Below, one piece after another: positions 17,067 through 23,996 of a stretch of 43,337 nt of DNA; the stretch's first letter is position 1; each line of letters opens with the position of its first letter. Made by a program: the position numbers and the translations under genes. The notes under the pieces are model-generated. The model was not told the DNA's origin. It did not search any database and saw only the letters and a list, made by a program, of their open reading frames with translations. Source of the DNA: Frankiales bacterium (GTDB taxonomy: Bacteria; Actinomycetota; Actinomycetes; JAFAQI01); contig JAICXQ010000016.1 of the NCBI GenBank assembly GCA_025980325.1, positions 1-43,337 on the forward strand. The letters run 5' to 3'.

Positions 17067-18111
17067 GTTGCCCGGTCCGCGTTCGCTTGCCGCCGCCCTC
17101 GTCGTCGCCCTCGGCGCGCTCGCCGCGTGCAGCGGCGGCGGCCATCATCACAAGACCGCGGCGCCGAGCCCCACCTTGACGACCCCGTCACCGACGCCCA
17201 CGCCGACCCCGACCGTCGGAGCGACCTGCCCGCTGACCGGGCTCGCCCCGAAGGCGGGCCAGAACTCCAGGCGCCCCGCGGTCGCGGTGAAGATCGACAA
17301 CGTCGACGTCGCCCGGCCGCAGCGAGGCATCGGCAAGGCCGACATCGTCGTCGAGGAACTGGTCGAGGGCGGCCTGACCCGGCTGTTCGCGGTCTTCCAG
17401 TGCGACAGCGCGGCGCGGATCGAGCCGATCCGCTCGGCCCGCAGCTCCGACGCCGACCTGCTCGCGCTGCTGCACGGTTCGATCTTCGCGTTCTCCGGCG
17501 CCAACCCGGCCGCGCTGCCGCCGATCCGGGCCCACGGCAACGCCGTGATGATCTCGTACGACGTCTTCGGTTCGTACTTCCATCGCGACGCGAGCCGGGC
17601 CGCGCCGCACAACGTCTACTCGTCCACCGAGATCCTGCTGGCAGCCGGCCGGGCACTCCGGCGGGGGCTTACCGCACCGCCACCGCAGTTCGCGTACGGC
17701 GCCCTCGACCCGAGCGCGCGACCGGCTCGCGTCGTCTCGCTGGCGTGGCCGCAAGCCTCGGCCGCGTGGACGTGGAAGGGCGCCGGCTGGCAGCGGACGC
17801 AGAACGGCACGCCGGACATCTCCGACGGCCACCGGGTCTCGGCGACCAACGTCGTGATCATGTCGATCGCGCTCGCCAGCACCGGCATCAAAGACGTGCT
17901 CGGCAACGCCTCGCCGCTCAACGTCACCGTCGGCGGCAGCCGCCCGGTGTGGGTGCTGCGCAACGGCCACGTCATCCGGGGCACGTGGAGCCGGCCGTCG
18001 GTGAACACGTTCTGGCGGCTGATGGATCTGAAGGGCCACGTCATCGACCTCGAGCCGGGCCGGACCTGGGTCGAACTGCTGCCCCGCCCGGCGCAGCCGG
18101 TCATCCGCTGA
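17053..18111 (+). CDS. DUF3048 (YerB-like) lipoprotein
   Basis: 352 residues. Signal peptide with lipobox LAAC, lipidated Cys near residue 26, then a His/Thr/Pro-rich linker and a DUF3048 domain (RRPAVAVKIDNVDVARPQRG, IVVEELVEGGLTRLFAVFQ, RSARSSDADLL). A C-terminal part (NVVIMSIAL, VWVLRNGHVIRGTW) is also typical. The family is a secreted or anchored protein of unknown function, often near envelope genes. It starts 14 bases inside the LCP gene, so it is co-translated with it and may work in polymer attachment. The start could be a few codons later. Confidence 0.88.
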   Translation: MCAPKLPGPRSLAAALVVALGALAACSGGGHHHKTAAPSPTLTTPSPTPTPTPTVGATCPLTGLAPKAGQNSRRPAVAVKIDNVDVARPQRGIGKADIVVEELVEGGLTRLFAVFQCDSAARIEPIRSARSSDADLLALLHGSIFAFSGANPAALPPIRAHGNAVMISYDVFGSYFHRDASRAAPHNVYSSTEILLAAGRALRRGLTAPPPQFAYGALDPSARPARVVSLAWPQASAAWTWKGAGWQRTQNGTPDISDGHRVSATNVVIMSIALASTGIKDVLGNASPLNVTVGGSRPVWVLRNGHVIRGTWSRPSVNTFWRLMDLKGHVIDLEPGRTWVELLPRPAQPVIR

Positions 18112-18237
18112 TTGGTCCAGTTCGCCCTGCTTGTCCGGACCTGTGCAACGACTTTTCAGATGCCGTAGCAAGTGCCGTTACCCGCGGTCGCGCCGGTCGT
18201 TTCTGTAGGTGTCCACGGCACACTCAAGGAGTCGGAA

Positions 18238-18660
18238 ATGCTGCATCTGCCGCGCACCATCACCACCCCGCTCACGCTGACCGTCACGACCGGCACCGGT
18301 GAGGCGGAGTTGTCCGGCGAGCTGCGCTACGACCCCTCCGACCCGTTCGCGGTCTCGCTCGCCATCGGCGTCGAGTGCGGCGAGCCGGTCGTCTGGACCT
18401 TCGCCCGCGACCTGCTCTCGGCCGGCGTCTCCGCGCCCGCCGGTGAAGGCGACATCACGATCGAGCCGGACATGTCGCACGGCTTCGGCGCCGAAGAGCG
18501 GACCCTGCGGGTCACCCTCGCCACCGACTGCCTCGCGACCATGCTGGTCTCCACCGACCGGGTCGTCGAGTTCCTCGTCGAGACCTTCGCCCTGGTGCCG
18601 ACCGGCGCCGAGCTGGACCGGGTCGACTGGGACGCCGAGATCGCCGCCCTGCTGGGCTGA
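18238..18660 (+). CDS. SsgA-like (SALP) cell-division/sporulation regulator
   Basis: 140 residues, ATG with AAGGAG 7 bases upstream. SsgA/SsgB family features: LRYDPSDPFAVSL, VVWTFARDLLSAGVSAPAGEGD, MLVSTDRVVEFLVETFALVPTG. Length matches the family (about 135-140). SALPs occur in morphologically complex actinobacteria; Streptomyces SsgB recruits FtsZ to future septa. It is monocistronic, with a 126-base upstream spacer and a strong hairpin after the stop. Which SALP subgroup it belongs to is not decidable by eye, although the solitary copy here is most like SsgB-type. Confidence 0.88.
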   Translation: MLHLPRTITTPLTLTVTTGTGEAELSGELRYDPSDPFAVSLAIGVECGEPVVWTFARDLLSAGVSAPAGEGDITIEPDMSHGFGAEERTLRVTLATDCLATMLVSTDRVVEFLVETFALVPTGAELDRVDWDAEIAALLG

Positions 18661-18675
18661 CCTACCCGAGCATCC

Positions 18676-18711
18676 GAAGGGGCCTCGCCACGTCTGTGGC
18701 GGGGCCCCTTC
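18676..18711 (+). terminator. Strong intrinsic terminator-type hairpin after the SsgA-like gene
   Basis: Arms 18676-18691 and 18696-18711 pair over 16 base pairs (one G-T wobble) around a GTCT loop, 15 bases after the stop. No U-tract follows, as is common in high-GC actinobacteria. It also separates the converging DUF3618 gene. Confidence 0.8.
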
Positions 18712-18731
18712 GCCGTGCGCGAACGATCTCG

Positions 18732-19202
18732 CTACGTCGACTTCGAGCGCTTCAGTACGACGACGCCGCCGACCGCGGCCGCGACGCCGACCACCAGCAG
18801 CACCCGGTCCGTACGCAACCGTCGGCTCACCGTGAACTCGCGGGTGCCGGTGTGCGCCGCGCCGCCGCCGGTCTGTGCGATCTCCCGTACGGCGGCCGTC
18901 CGGGCGGCCGGGCTGGGACTCGCGGCCGCGCGCGGCGGGGCGTCGAGGACCGCACCCGGCGCCTTGGACGCCTCGCCGCCGAAGACCGAGGACACCTGTG
19001 CCTTCACCGCCGCGGCGCTGCGGCTGGCCGCGCGCTTCGGGCTGATCCGGTCGGCGATCGCGTCGATCGTCTCGGCCAGCTCGGCGCGGGTCTGCTCGAT
19101 CTCTTTCTGGATCGCGTCCGGGTCACGGGTCGTCGCCGCCACATTGCCTCCCATGTCCGGGTGTGCCATCTCGCCGACGGGTGGCAGTCTCTCATCGGTC
19201 AT
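18732..19202 (-). CDS. DUF3618 protein with C-terminal membrane helix
   Basis: 156 residues. The DUF3618 motif is clear: RDPDAIQKEIEQTRAELAETIDAIADRI at about 26-53, predicted helical or coiled coil. An Ala/Pro-rich middle and one C-terminal hydrophobic helix (VLLVVGVAAAVGGVVVL) follow, ending in a basic tail, so it is probably a tail-anchored membrane protein. The family is common in actinobacteria and of unknown function. An in-frame ATG at residue 12 (MAHPDMGG) is an alternative start. It is divergent from the peroxiredoxin gene. Confidence 0.8.
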   Translation of the reverse strand: MTDERLPPVGEMAHPDMGGNVAATTRDPDAIQKEIEQTRAELAETIDAIADRISPKRAASRSAAAVKAQVSSVFGGEASKAPGAVLDAPPRAAASPSPAARTAAVREIAQTGGGAAHTGTREFTVSRRLRTDRVLLVVGVAAAVGGVVVLKRSKST

Positions 19203-19235
19203 AGACCGTCCCTACCCCGGCTTCGGTTCGCGTAC

Positions 19236-19241
19236 TAGCGT
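19236..19241 (+). promoter_or_regulatory. -10 element TAGCGT of the peroxiredoxin gene
   Basis: TAGCGT ends 7 bases before the ATG and there is no ribosome-binding site, so the mRNA is probably leaderless or nearly so. Confidence 0.5.
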
Positions 19242-19248
19242 CCTTCGC

Positions 19249-19716
19249 ATGGTGCTGGCTACCGGAGACATCGCGCCCGACTTCACCTTGCCCGACGCCG
19301 ACGAGCATCCGGTCTCGCTCATGACCTACCGCGGCGGGCGGGTCGTCCTGTACTTCTACCCCGCCGCGTTGACTCCCGGCTGCACGACGCAGGCGTGCGA
19401 CTTCCGCGACAACCTCAAGGTCTTCGAGGACTCCGGGCTCGCCGTCCTCGGCATCTCGCCCGACCAGCCGGGCAAGCTGGGCGAGTTCCGGGAGAAGTAC
19501 GCGCTGACGTTCCCGCTGCTCTCCGATCCGTCCCGGCACGTCCTCGAGGCGTACGGCGCATGGGGCGAGAAGATGCTCTACGGCAAGACCGTCACCGGCG
19601 TCATCCGGTCGACGATCGTGGTCGACCCGCACGGCCAGGTCGAGCATGCGTTCTACAACGTCAAGGCCACCGGTCACGTCGCGAAACTGTTGCGGGACCT
19701 GCGAATCAGCGCCTGA
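19249..19716 (+). CDS. bcp: Peroxiredoxin of the Bcp/PrxQ type
   Basis: 155 residues. Thiol peroxidase reducing H2O2 and organic peroxides in the cytoplasm. AhpC-TSA fold: DFTLPDADEHPVSL, YFYPAALTPGCTTQACDFRD with peroxidatic Cys45 and the nearby Cys50 of the atypical 2-Cys PrxQ arrangement, then GISPDQPGKLGEFREKY and GVIRSTIVVD. Pro and Thr upstream of Cys45 complete the active site (TPGC). The ATG is supported by TAGCGT 7 bases upstream. The last 11 bases overlap the end of the converging flavoprotein gene. Confidence 0.93.
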   Translation: MVLATGDIAPDFTLPDADEHPVSLMTYRGGRVVLYFYPAALTPGCTTQACDFRDNLKVFEDSGLAVLGISPDQPGKLGEFREKYALTFPLLSDPSRHVLEAYGAWGEKMLYGKTVTGVIRSTIVVDPHGQVEHAFYNVKATGHVAKLLRDLRISA

Positions 19717-20887
19717 AGGCAGCGCGGAGGAGACCGCGGACCAGCGACGGATCGGTGACCAGCGCGCCGATCGCGTGCCGGGGCCGGAAGTCGGTCGCGA
19801 ACACCCACGCGGCCTGCCGCGGCGTCAGCCGGTCGAGCCGGCGGATCACGCGATCCCAGTCCGCGTCGCCGTACGTGCAGATCCGGGTGTTGACGGCGTA
19901 CGCGATCGCGAGGTCGCGCCCGGTCCGGCGCCGCCACTCGCGCGGGTACGCCGACGGTGTGCCGGTCGCGATGGCCCGGCCGGCGAGCCGGCCGGCGGCG
20001 ATCGCGTACCGGATGCCTTCGCCGAGCAGCGTCGAACCCTGGCCGGCCGCGTCGCCGACGACGACGAGGCCGTTGCCGACGAGTTCGGTCGCGCGCGGCG
20101 GCAGCACCGGCATGAGACCGCTGTGCGACTCGATCGGGCCGACCGGCGAGCCGGTGCTCGTCAGCTCCGCGAACGCGGGGAGCAGCCGGTCGAGCAGGAC
20201 CCGGGGCTCGGCGTCGCTGTCCGGCCGGACCACGCCGACGCCGAGGCGCACCCGCCCGCCACCGACCGGGAAGGCCCAGCCGTACCCGCCCGGCGCGACC
20301 GCGTCACCGAGCCAGAACACCGCCTCGTCCTGGTCGTAGCCGGGCGCGTGCAGTTCGAGCTCCAGGCCGACGGCGCTGCGTTCGTTGGCGGGGCGCAGCC
20401 CGGCCGCGCGGGACAGGAACCCTGTGTGCCCGCTCGCGTCGACGACGATCCGGGCGGGTTGCTCGTACCGGCCGCGGAACGGGTCGCGCGCCTTGACCCC
20501 GGTCGTGCGGTCGCCGTCGGTCAGGGCGGACTCGACGTGCGCCTTCAGCCGTATCTCCGCGCCGGCTTCGACCGCCTGCTGGCCGAGCCACTGGTACGTG
20601 GCGCGGACGTCGAGGACGCAGCCGAGCGCGCGCCGGTAGTGCTTCGTCACGTCGGTCGTCGGCCCGATCACCCTGATGCGGTGCACCGGGTGCCAGCAGC
20701 GCGCGGGCACGCCGAGGGCCCGCAACGGCTTCACGAACGACCCGCCGCTGGTGCGCACCGGCTCGCCGAGGGCGTGGCCTCGCTCGAACACGATCGTGCG
20801 CAGGCCGCCTCTCGCGGCCTCGGCCGCGGTCGCCAGGCCCGCCGGTCCACCGCCGACGACGACGACGTCCACCGCCGGCTCGCTCAC
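19706..20887 (-). CDS. Geranylgeranyl-reductase-like FAD oxidoreductase
   Basis: 393 residues. N-terminal FAD motif VVVVGGGPAGLATA, ERG at the end of strand 2, then VRTSGG, the middle GLELELHAPGYDQDEAVFWLGD, GYGWAFPVGGGRVRLGVG and the second FAD contact VVVGDAAGQGSTLLGEGIRYAIAAG, all typical of the geranylgeranyl reductase/GGR flavoprotein group. Members reduce polyprenyl chains of lipids, quinones or pigments; the substrate here is unknown. GTG start: TAGGTT lies 6 bases upstream on this strand (20894-20899), giving a leaderless mRNA. Confidence 0.88.
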   Translation of the reverse strand: MSEPAVDVVVVGGGPAGLATAAEAARGGLRTIVFERGHALGEPVRTSGGSFVKPLRALGVPARCWHPVHRIRVIGPTTDVTKHYRRALGCVLDVRATYQWLGQQAVEAGAEIRLKAHVESALTDGDRTTGVKARDPFRGRYEQPARIVVDASGHTGFLSRAAGLRPANERSAVGLELELHAPGYDQDEAVFWLGDAVAPGGYGWAFPVGGGRVRLGVGVVRPDSDAEPRVLLDRLLPAFAELTSTGSPVGPIESHSGLMPVLPPRATELVGNGLVVVGDAAGQGSTLLGEGIRYAIAAGRLAGRAIATGTPSAYPREWRRRTGRDLAIAYAVNTRICTYGDADWDRVIRRLDRLTPRQAAWVFATDFRPRHAIGALVTDPSLVRGLLRAAFRR

Positions 20888-20893
20888 CGAACC

Positions 20894-20899
20894 AACCTA
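20894..20899 (-). promoter_or_regulatory. -10 element (TAGGTT on minus strand), leaderless GTG start at 20887
   Basis: TAGGTT on the minus strand ends 6 bases before the flavoprotein GTG codon; no ribosome-binding site is seen. Confidence 0.55.
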
Positions 20900-20940
20900 C
20901 GGCGTCGCCGGCGCGGGCGATCGAACCGGCCGCGCTTGGG

Positions 20941-20946
20941 TAGGTT
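20941..20946 (+). promoter_or_regulatory. -10 element TAGGTT, predicted transcription start on ATG 20953
   Basis: The hexamer is identical to the divergent -10 at 20894-20899 and ends 6 bases before ATG 20953, which opens a micro-ORF upstream of the carbonic anhydrase. Confidence 0.55.
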
Positions 20947-20952
20947 CGCCGC

Positions 20953-20988
20953 ATGCGGGTCAGGGTTTGCGGGCGGCGGCGTGCCTGA
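20953..20988 (+). CDS. Candidate leaderless 11-residue upstream peptide
   Basis: ATG at 20953 begins MRVRVCGRRRA and stops at TGA 20986-20988, overlapping the carbonic anhydrase GTG (20981) by 8 bases. It sits exactly at the predicted transcription start and contains a Cys and five Arg. Short leaderless peptides with Cys act as attenuators of sulfur genes in mycobacteria; whether this one regulates or merely couples translation is unknown. It is too short for coding statistics. Confidence 0.4.
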   Translation: MRVRVCGRRRA

Positions 20989-21481
20989 GTCCACCGAGTT
21001 CGCCGACGTCCTCGCGGCGAACGCGACGTACGCGGCCGGCTTCGCGATGGCCGGGTTACCGGGCGAGGCCGCCCGCGGACTCGCCGTCGTCACCTGCATG
21101 GACTCGCGGATCGAGCCGCTCGCGATGCTCGGCCTTCGCGCCGGCGACGCGAAGATCCTGCGCAACGCAGGAGCGCGCGTGACCGACGACGTGGTGCGCA
21201 CGCTCGTGCTCGCGCGTTACTTGCTCAACGTCGAACGCGTCATGGTGGTCGCGCACACGCGCTGCCGGATGGCGTCCGGAGACGCGGCCTCGATCCACGA
21301 AGCGATCCGCGCGGCCGGCGGGCCGGACACCAGCAGCATCGCGTTCCTGACGACGGACGACCAGGAGGCGTCGGTGCGTTCGGACGTCGGGTTGATGCGG
21401 TCGTCGCCGTACCTTCCCGATGTCGTCGCCGGCGGGTTTATCTACGACGTCGACACCGGGCGGCTGCGTCAGGTCTGCTAG
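20981..21481 (+). CDS. Beta-class carbonic anhydrase
   Basis: 166 residues. Zinc enzyme hydrating CO2 to bicarbonate. Ligands are visible: CMDSR with Cys39, Asp41 and Arg43, and HTRC with His92 and Cys95. RNAGARVTDDVVRTLVLA is the usual helix. Length and layout match the short mycobacterial beta enzyme Rv1284 rather than the longer Rv3588c type. The GTG is the only start that includes the N-terminal helix; its ribosome-binding site is poor, consistent with re-initiation from the overlapping micro-ORF. The stop codons of this gene and the converging downstream gene overlap within CTAG. Confidence 0.9.
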   Translation: MPESTEFADVLAANATYAAGFAMAGLPGEAARGLAVVTCMDSRIEPLAMLGLRAGDAKILRNAGARVTDDVVRTLVLARYLLNVERVMVVAHTRCRMASGDAASIHEAIRAAGGPDTSSIAFLTTDDQEASVRSDVGLMRSSPYLPDVVAGGFIYDVDTGRLRQVC

Positions 21482-21783
21482 CTGCCGGTCCAGCCGTCGA
21501 CGTAGTCGAGGTTGTAGAAGTTCGGCGGTCCGTCGCAGAGCTTGGACATCGACTCGGCGAACTGTTGCGTCGACGGATCGTTGGAGTTCGCCATCGCGGC
21601 GTCGTACGACGCGAATTCCGCGATCGTGACGTAGCTGTTGTCGGCGTCGCGGTTCTTGGTGATGGTGACCCGCTCGGGCGCGGTGCCGCGCGCCTTCGCC
21701 TGCTCGCGGAAGTCTTCGCCGAGTTGCCGCACCTCGTCGAAGCGGCTCGTCCGGTACTCGATGATCTGGATGAACCCAGCCAT
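21478..21783 (-). CDS. Small alpha/beta-barrel-like protein, function unknown
   Basis: 101 residues, ATG with GGGAGG upstream. Pattern strand-helix-strand (FIQIIEYRTSRFDEVRQLGEDF, then RVTITKNRDADNSYVTIAEFASYDAAM) suggests a dimeric ferredoxin-like (ABM/Dabb) fold. No catalytic motif is recognised. It shares its stop with the carbonic anhydrase tail to tail and its promoter region with the divergent hydrolase. Confidence 0.75.
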   Translation of the reverse strand: MAGFIQIIEYRTSRFDEVRQLGEDFREQAKARGTAPERVTITKNRDADNSYVTIAEFASYDAAMANSNDPSTQQFAESMSKLCDGPPNFYNLDYVDGWTGS

Positions 21784-21809
21784 TGCGGCCTCCCTGAGTG
21801 GATGGCGGC

Positions 21810-21815
21810 AGACTA
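21810..21815. promoter_or_regulatory. Overlapping bidirectional -10 elements
   Basis: Minus-strand TAGTCT (plus AGACTA) precedes the small barrel gene, while the same bases give CAGACT ending 6 bases before GTG 21821 on the plus strand. One A/T core could serve both genes. Confidence 0.4.
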
Positions 21816-21820
21816 CAACC

Positions 21821-22567
21821 GTGCTCGCGCCGGATGTCCAGACCTGGATGGCGTCCGACGGCGTCCGGCTCGCGTATCGGGTCGTCGGCTCCGGCCGCCC
21901 GCTGCTGTTGTTTCACGGCTATGTGTCGACCGCGACGACGAACTGGATCCGCTACGGGCACGCCGCCTTGCTGGCGTCGCGCGGATTCGAGGTCGTGATG
22001 CCCGATCTGCGCGCGCACGGCGACAGCGACCGGCCGCATGAACCGTCGGCGTACCCGCCGGATGTGCTGACGTCGGACGCGCTCGAGTTGGTGTCGTATC
22101 TCGGTCTCACCGATTACGACGTCGGCGGTTATTCGCTCGGCGCACGCACGGTCGTGCGGATGATGGTGCGCGGCGCGGCGCCGTCGCGTGCGGTGGTGTG
22201 CGGGATCGGTCTGGACGACGTCGTCTCGGCGGCTGCGCGGACGTCGTACTACCGGCATGTGCTGACGCACCTCGGCACGTTCGAACGCGGATCCGGGGAG
22301 TGGCAGGTGGAGGCGTTCCTGCGCACGGTGTCCGGCGATCCGGAGGCGCTGTTGTTGCTGCTCGACTCGTGGGTGGACACACCGTTGGCTTCGGTGCGTG
22401 CGGTGACGGTGCCGACCGCGGTGGTGATCGGGACGGAGGACGACCGGGAGGCGCGTGAGCTCGCCGACGCGTTGCCGACATCGACGTACACGGAGATCCC
22501 GGGTACGCACATGGGCGCGGTGACGAAGCCCGAGTTGGGACGCACGATCGCCGACGCGCTCCGCTGA
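21821..22567 (+). CDS. Alpha/beta hydrolase
   Basis: 248 residues from GTG; an ATG at 21848 is an alternative. HG motif LLFHGYVST, nucleophile elbow GGYSLGAR (Ser), acid region VIGTEDDRE and late His GTHMGAV make a complete triad. The lid region is short. Substrate unknown. It stands alone, followed by a GC-rich hairpin region. Confidence 0.85.
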   Translation: MLAPDVQTWMASDGVRLAYRVVGSGRPLLLFHGYVSTATTNWIRYGHAALLASRGFEVVMPDLRAHGDSDRPHEPSAYPPDVLTSDALELVSYLGLTDYDVGGYSLGARTVVRMMVRGAAPSRAVVCGIGLDDVVSAAARTSYYRHVLTHLGTFERGSGEWQVEAFLRTVSGDPEALLLLLDSWVDTPLASVRAVTVPTAVVIGTEDDREARELADALPTSTYTEIPGTHMGAVTKPELGRTIADALR

Positions 22568-22640
22568 AGCCAACGACGAGAACGGTCCGGTGAGGTGACG
22601 AGATAACAGTGCCCGCCGCTTTCGTTGCCGGACATCTCGA

Positions 22641-22663
22641 GGACGGCTTCGGCGGCGCCGTCC
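22641..22663 (+). terminator. Possible hairpin terminator after the hydrolase
   Basis: GGACGGC (22641-22647) and GCCGTCC (22657-22663) pair around a 9-base loop, 74 bases after the hydrolase stop. Moderate stem, no U-tract. Confidence 0.35.
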
Positions 22664-22688
22664 CGGGGAGGTTCCCGACGAACCCGAG

Positions 22689-22707
22689 GTCGATCGCCGC
22701 GATCGAC
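22689..22707. repeat. Perfect inverted repeat upstream of the RelBE pair
   Basis: GTCGATCG, CCG, CGATCGAC: 8-base arms, 3-base spacer, 17 bases before the second palindrome. It could be an additional operator or a small hairpin. Confidence 0.4.
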
Positions 22708-22723
22708 AAGGTGGGCATCGAGC

Positions 22724-22737
22724 GCCACAATTGTGGC
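22724..22737. promoter_or_regulatory. 14-bp perfect palindrome, candidate RelB operator
   Basis: GCCACAATTGTGGC ends one base before the antitoxin ATG and contains the likely -10 (CACAAT). Binding here would block transcription initiation, the usual autoregulation of toxin-antitoxin operons. Confidence 0.65.
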
Positions 22738-22738
22738 C

Positions 22739-23005
22739 ATGAGTACGGAATCGCTGCGGAATGTGCGAGACCACTTGTCCGAGGTGATCGACCGCGTCGA
22801 GCACCAGCACGAGCGAGTCATCGTCACCCGCAACGGACGCGAGGCGGCTGTCGTCATCAGCCCCGACGATCTGGCTGAGATGGAAGAGACGATCGCCGTG
22901 CTCAGCAATCCTGAAGCGCTGGCGGACATTCGCGAAGCCGATGCGGCATACGCCCGTGGCGATGTCGTACGGGGTGTCGACGCGGTACGTCGTCTTCGCG
23001 GGTGA
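22739..23005 (+). CDS. relB: Antitoxin of the Phd/YefM-RelB type
   Basis: 88 residues. N-terminal Phd/YefM DNA-binding fold: LRNVRDHLSEVIDRVEHQHERVIVTRNGREAAVVISPDDLAEMEE, close in pattern to M. tuberculosis RelB (Rv1247c). The C-terminal part (about 55-88) should wrap the toxin. It probably starts leaderless or with a very short leader, directly after the 14-bp palindrome. The stop overlaps the toxin start (GTGA), so antitoxin and toxin are made together. Confidence 0.9.
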   Translation: MSTESLRNVRDHLSEVIDRVEHQHERVIVTRNGREAAVVISPDDLAEMEETIAVLSNPEALADIREADAAYARGDVVRGVDAVRRLRG

Positions 23006-23289
23006 CCCCGCCTGACAACGACGATTACGAACTCGTCCTCACGCCTCTGGCTCGGCGAGCCATCACCGACCAACTCCCCGAGGCGGTCGCGACCGCAGTC
23101 GTCGAGTTCCTCACGACCGCACTGATAATCGCGCCGAAGACCGTCGGCAAACAGTTGCGCGCTGACCTTGCCGGCATATGGTCGGCCCGTCGCGGCACGT
23201 ACCGGATCCTTTACCGCGTGGTCGACGACACGCAGGAGGTCGTTCTGGTTCGCATCGAACACCGGAGCGACGCGTACCGGCCACGGTGA
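23002..23289 (+). CDS. relE: RelE/ParE-type toxin
   Basis: 95 residues, GTG start overlapping the antitoxin stop by 4 bases. RelE features: YELVLTPLARRAI, then GKQLRADLAGIWSARRGTYRILYRVVDD, with Arg residues at the positions used for mRNA binding and cleavage, and a basic C-terminus. RelE toxins cut mRNA on the ribosome; ParE members instead inhibit gyrase. The mycobacterial RelE-like pattern favours an mRNA interferase (inference). It converges on the tRNA gene 23 bases away. Confidence 0.9.
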   Translation: MTPPDNDDYELVLTPLARRAITDQLPEAVATAVVEFLTTALIIAPKTVGKQLRADLAGIWSARRGTYRILYRVVDDTQEVVLVRIEHRSDAYRPR

Positions 23290-23312
23290 GCACTGGTAGT
23301 CCGCGGTACGGG

Positions 23313-23385
23313 TGGGGTCGGCGGGATTCGAACCCGCACTGGCATGCTCCTAAGGCATGTGCCTCTACCGTTGGGCTACGACCCC
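23313..23385 (-). tRNA. Atypical class I tRNA with UAG anticodon (tRNA-Leu-like)
   Basis: A 73-base cloverleaf on the minus strand: 7-bp acceptor GGGGTCG/CGACCCC, a D arm with GGTAGA, anticodon stem CATGC/GCATG around loop CTTAGGA (anticodon UAG, U33 and G37 in place), a 5-base variable region CCAGT, and T arm GCGGG-TTCGAAT-CCCGC. Discriminator A; CCA is not encoded in full. UAG would read Leu codons CUA/CUG, and the anticodon loop and discriminator are Leu-like, but the long variable arm of every normal bacterial tRNA-Leu is missing. The gene begins 5 bases after the rdgB stop, so it may be co-transcribed and processed. Isotype is uncertain. Confidence 0.8.
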
Positions 23386-23390
23386 GAGAT

Positions 23391-23996
23391 CTATTCAACC
23401 GTGCCAAGCAACTCGGTCAGGCGCGGCACAAGCGCCCGGAACGCCTTGCCTCGATGGCTGAGCGCGTCCTTCTCCTGCGCGCTCATCTCGGCCGTCGTCC
23501 GCGTCTCCCCCGACGGCACGAAGATCGGGTCGTAGCCGAACCCGCCACTGCCGCGCGCGGACCGCAGCAGCGAACCGTCCACCCGACCCTCGACAACGAC
23601 CGACTCACCCGACGGCGCGACGGCCGCGGCCGCGCACACGAACGCCGCCCCCCGCCGCGAATCATCGACGTCGGCAAGCTGTGCCAGCACCAACGACAGG
23701 TTCGCCGCGTCGTCGCCGTGCCGGCCGGCCCACCGCGCCGACAACACTCCCGGCATCCCGTTCAGCGCGTCGACCACCAACCCGCTGTCGTCCGCGATCG
23801 CGACCATCCCGGTCGCCGACGCAACCGCACGTGCCTTCAGCAACGCGTTCTCGGCAAACGTCGTGCCGGTCTCCGCGACATCCGGCAGGTCCGGCCAGTC
23901 GTCCAGCGACGCCGGATCGATCCCGTACGGCGAGAGGATGCGCGCGAGCTCGCGGATCTTGTGCGGGTTGCGCGTCGCCAGGACGACGGCGTTCAC
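23391..23996 (-). CDS. rdgB: RdgB/HAM1 non-canonical purine NTP pyrophosphatase
   Basis: 201 residues. Hydrolyses dITP, XTP and ITP to monophosphates, keeping them out of nucleic acids. Signature residues: [71 protein letters not shown]. The GTG start overlaps the rph stop as GTGA. It is the last protein gene of the murI operon and is followed by the tRNA. Confidence 0.96.
   Translation of the reverse strand: MNAVVLATRNPHKIRELARILSPYGIDPASLDDWPDLPDVAETGTTFAENALLKARAVASATGMVAIADDSGLVVDALNGMPGVLSARWAGRHGDDAANLSLVLAQLADVDDSRRGAAFVCAAAAVAPSGESVVVEGRVDGSLLRSARGSGGFGYDPIFVPSGETRTTAEMSAQEKDALSHRGKAFRALVPRLTELLGTVE

Noticed and set aside
19646-20980. Long plus-strand frame leading into the carbonic anhydrase
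   Set aside because: It runs antisense to the flavoprotein gene; only the part from GTG 20981 shows a protein family.
22609-22878. Open frame starting upstream of relB on the plus strand
   Set aside because: It has no ribosome-binding site, crosses the palindromic promoter and shadows relB in another frame.
23311-23386. tRNA read on the plus strand with loop TCCTAAG
   Set aside because: That orientation lacks U33 and the TTCGA T-loop order; the minus strand satisfies all invariant positions.
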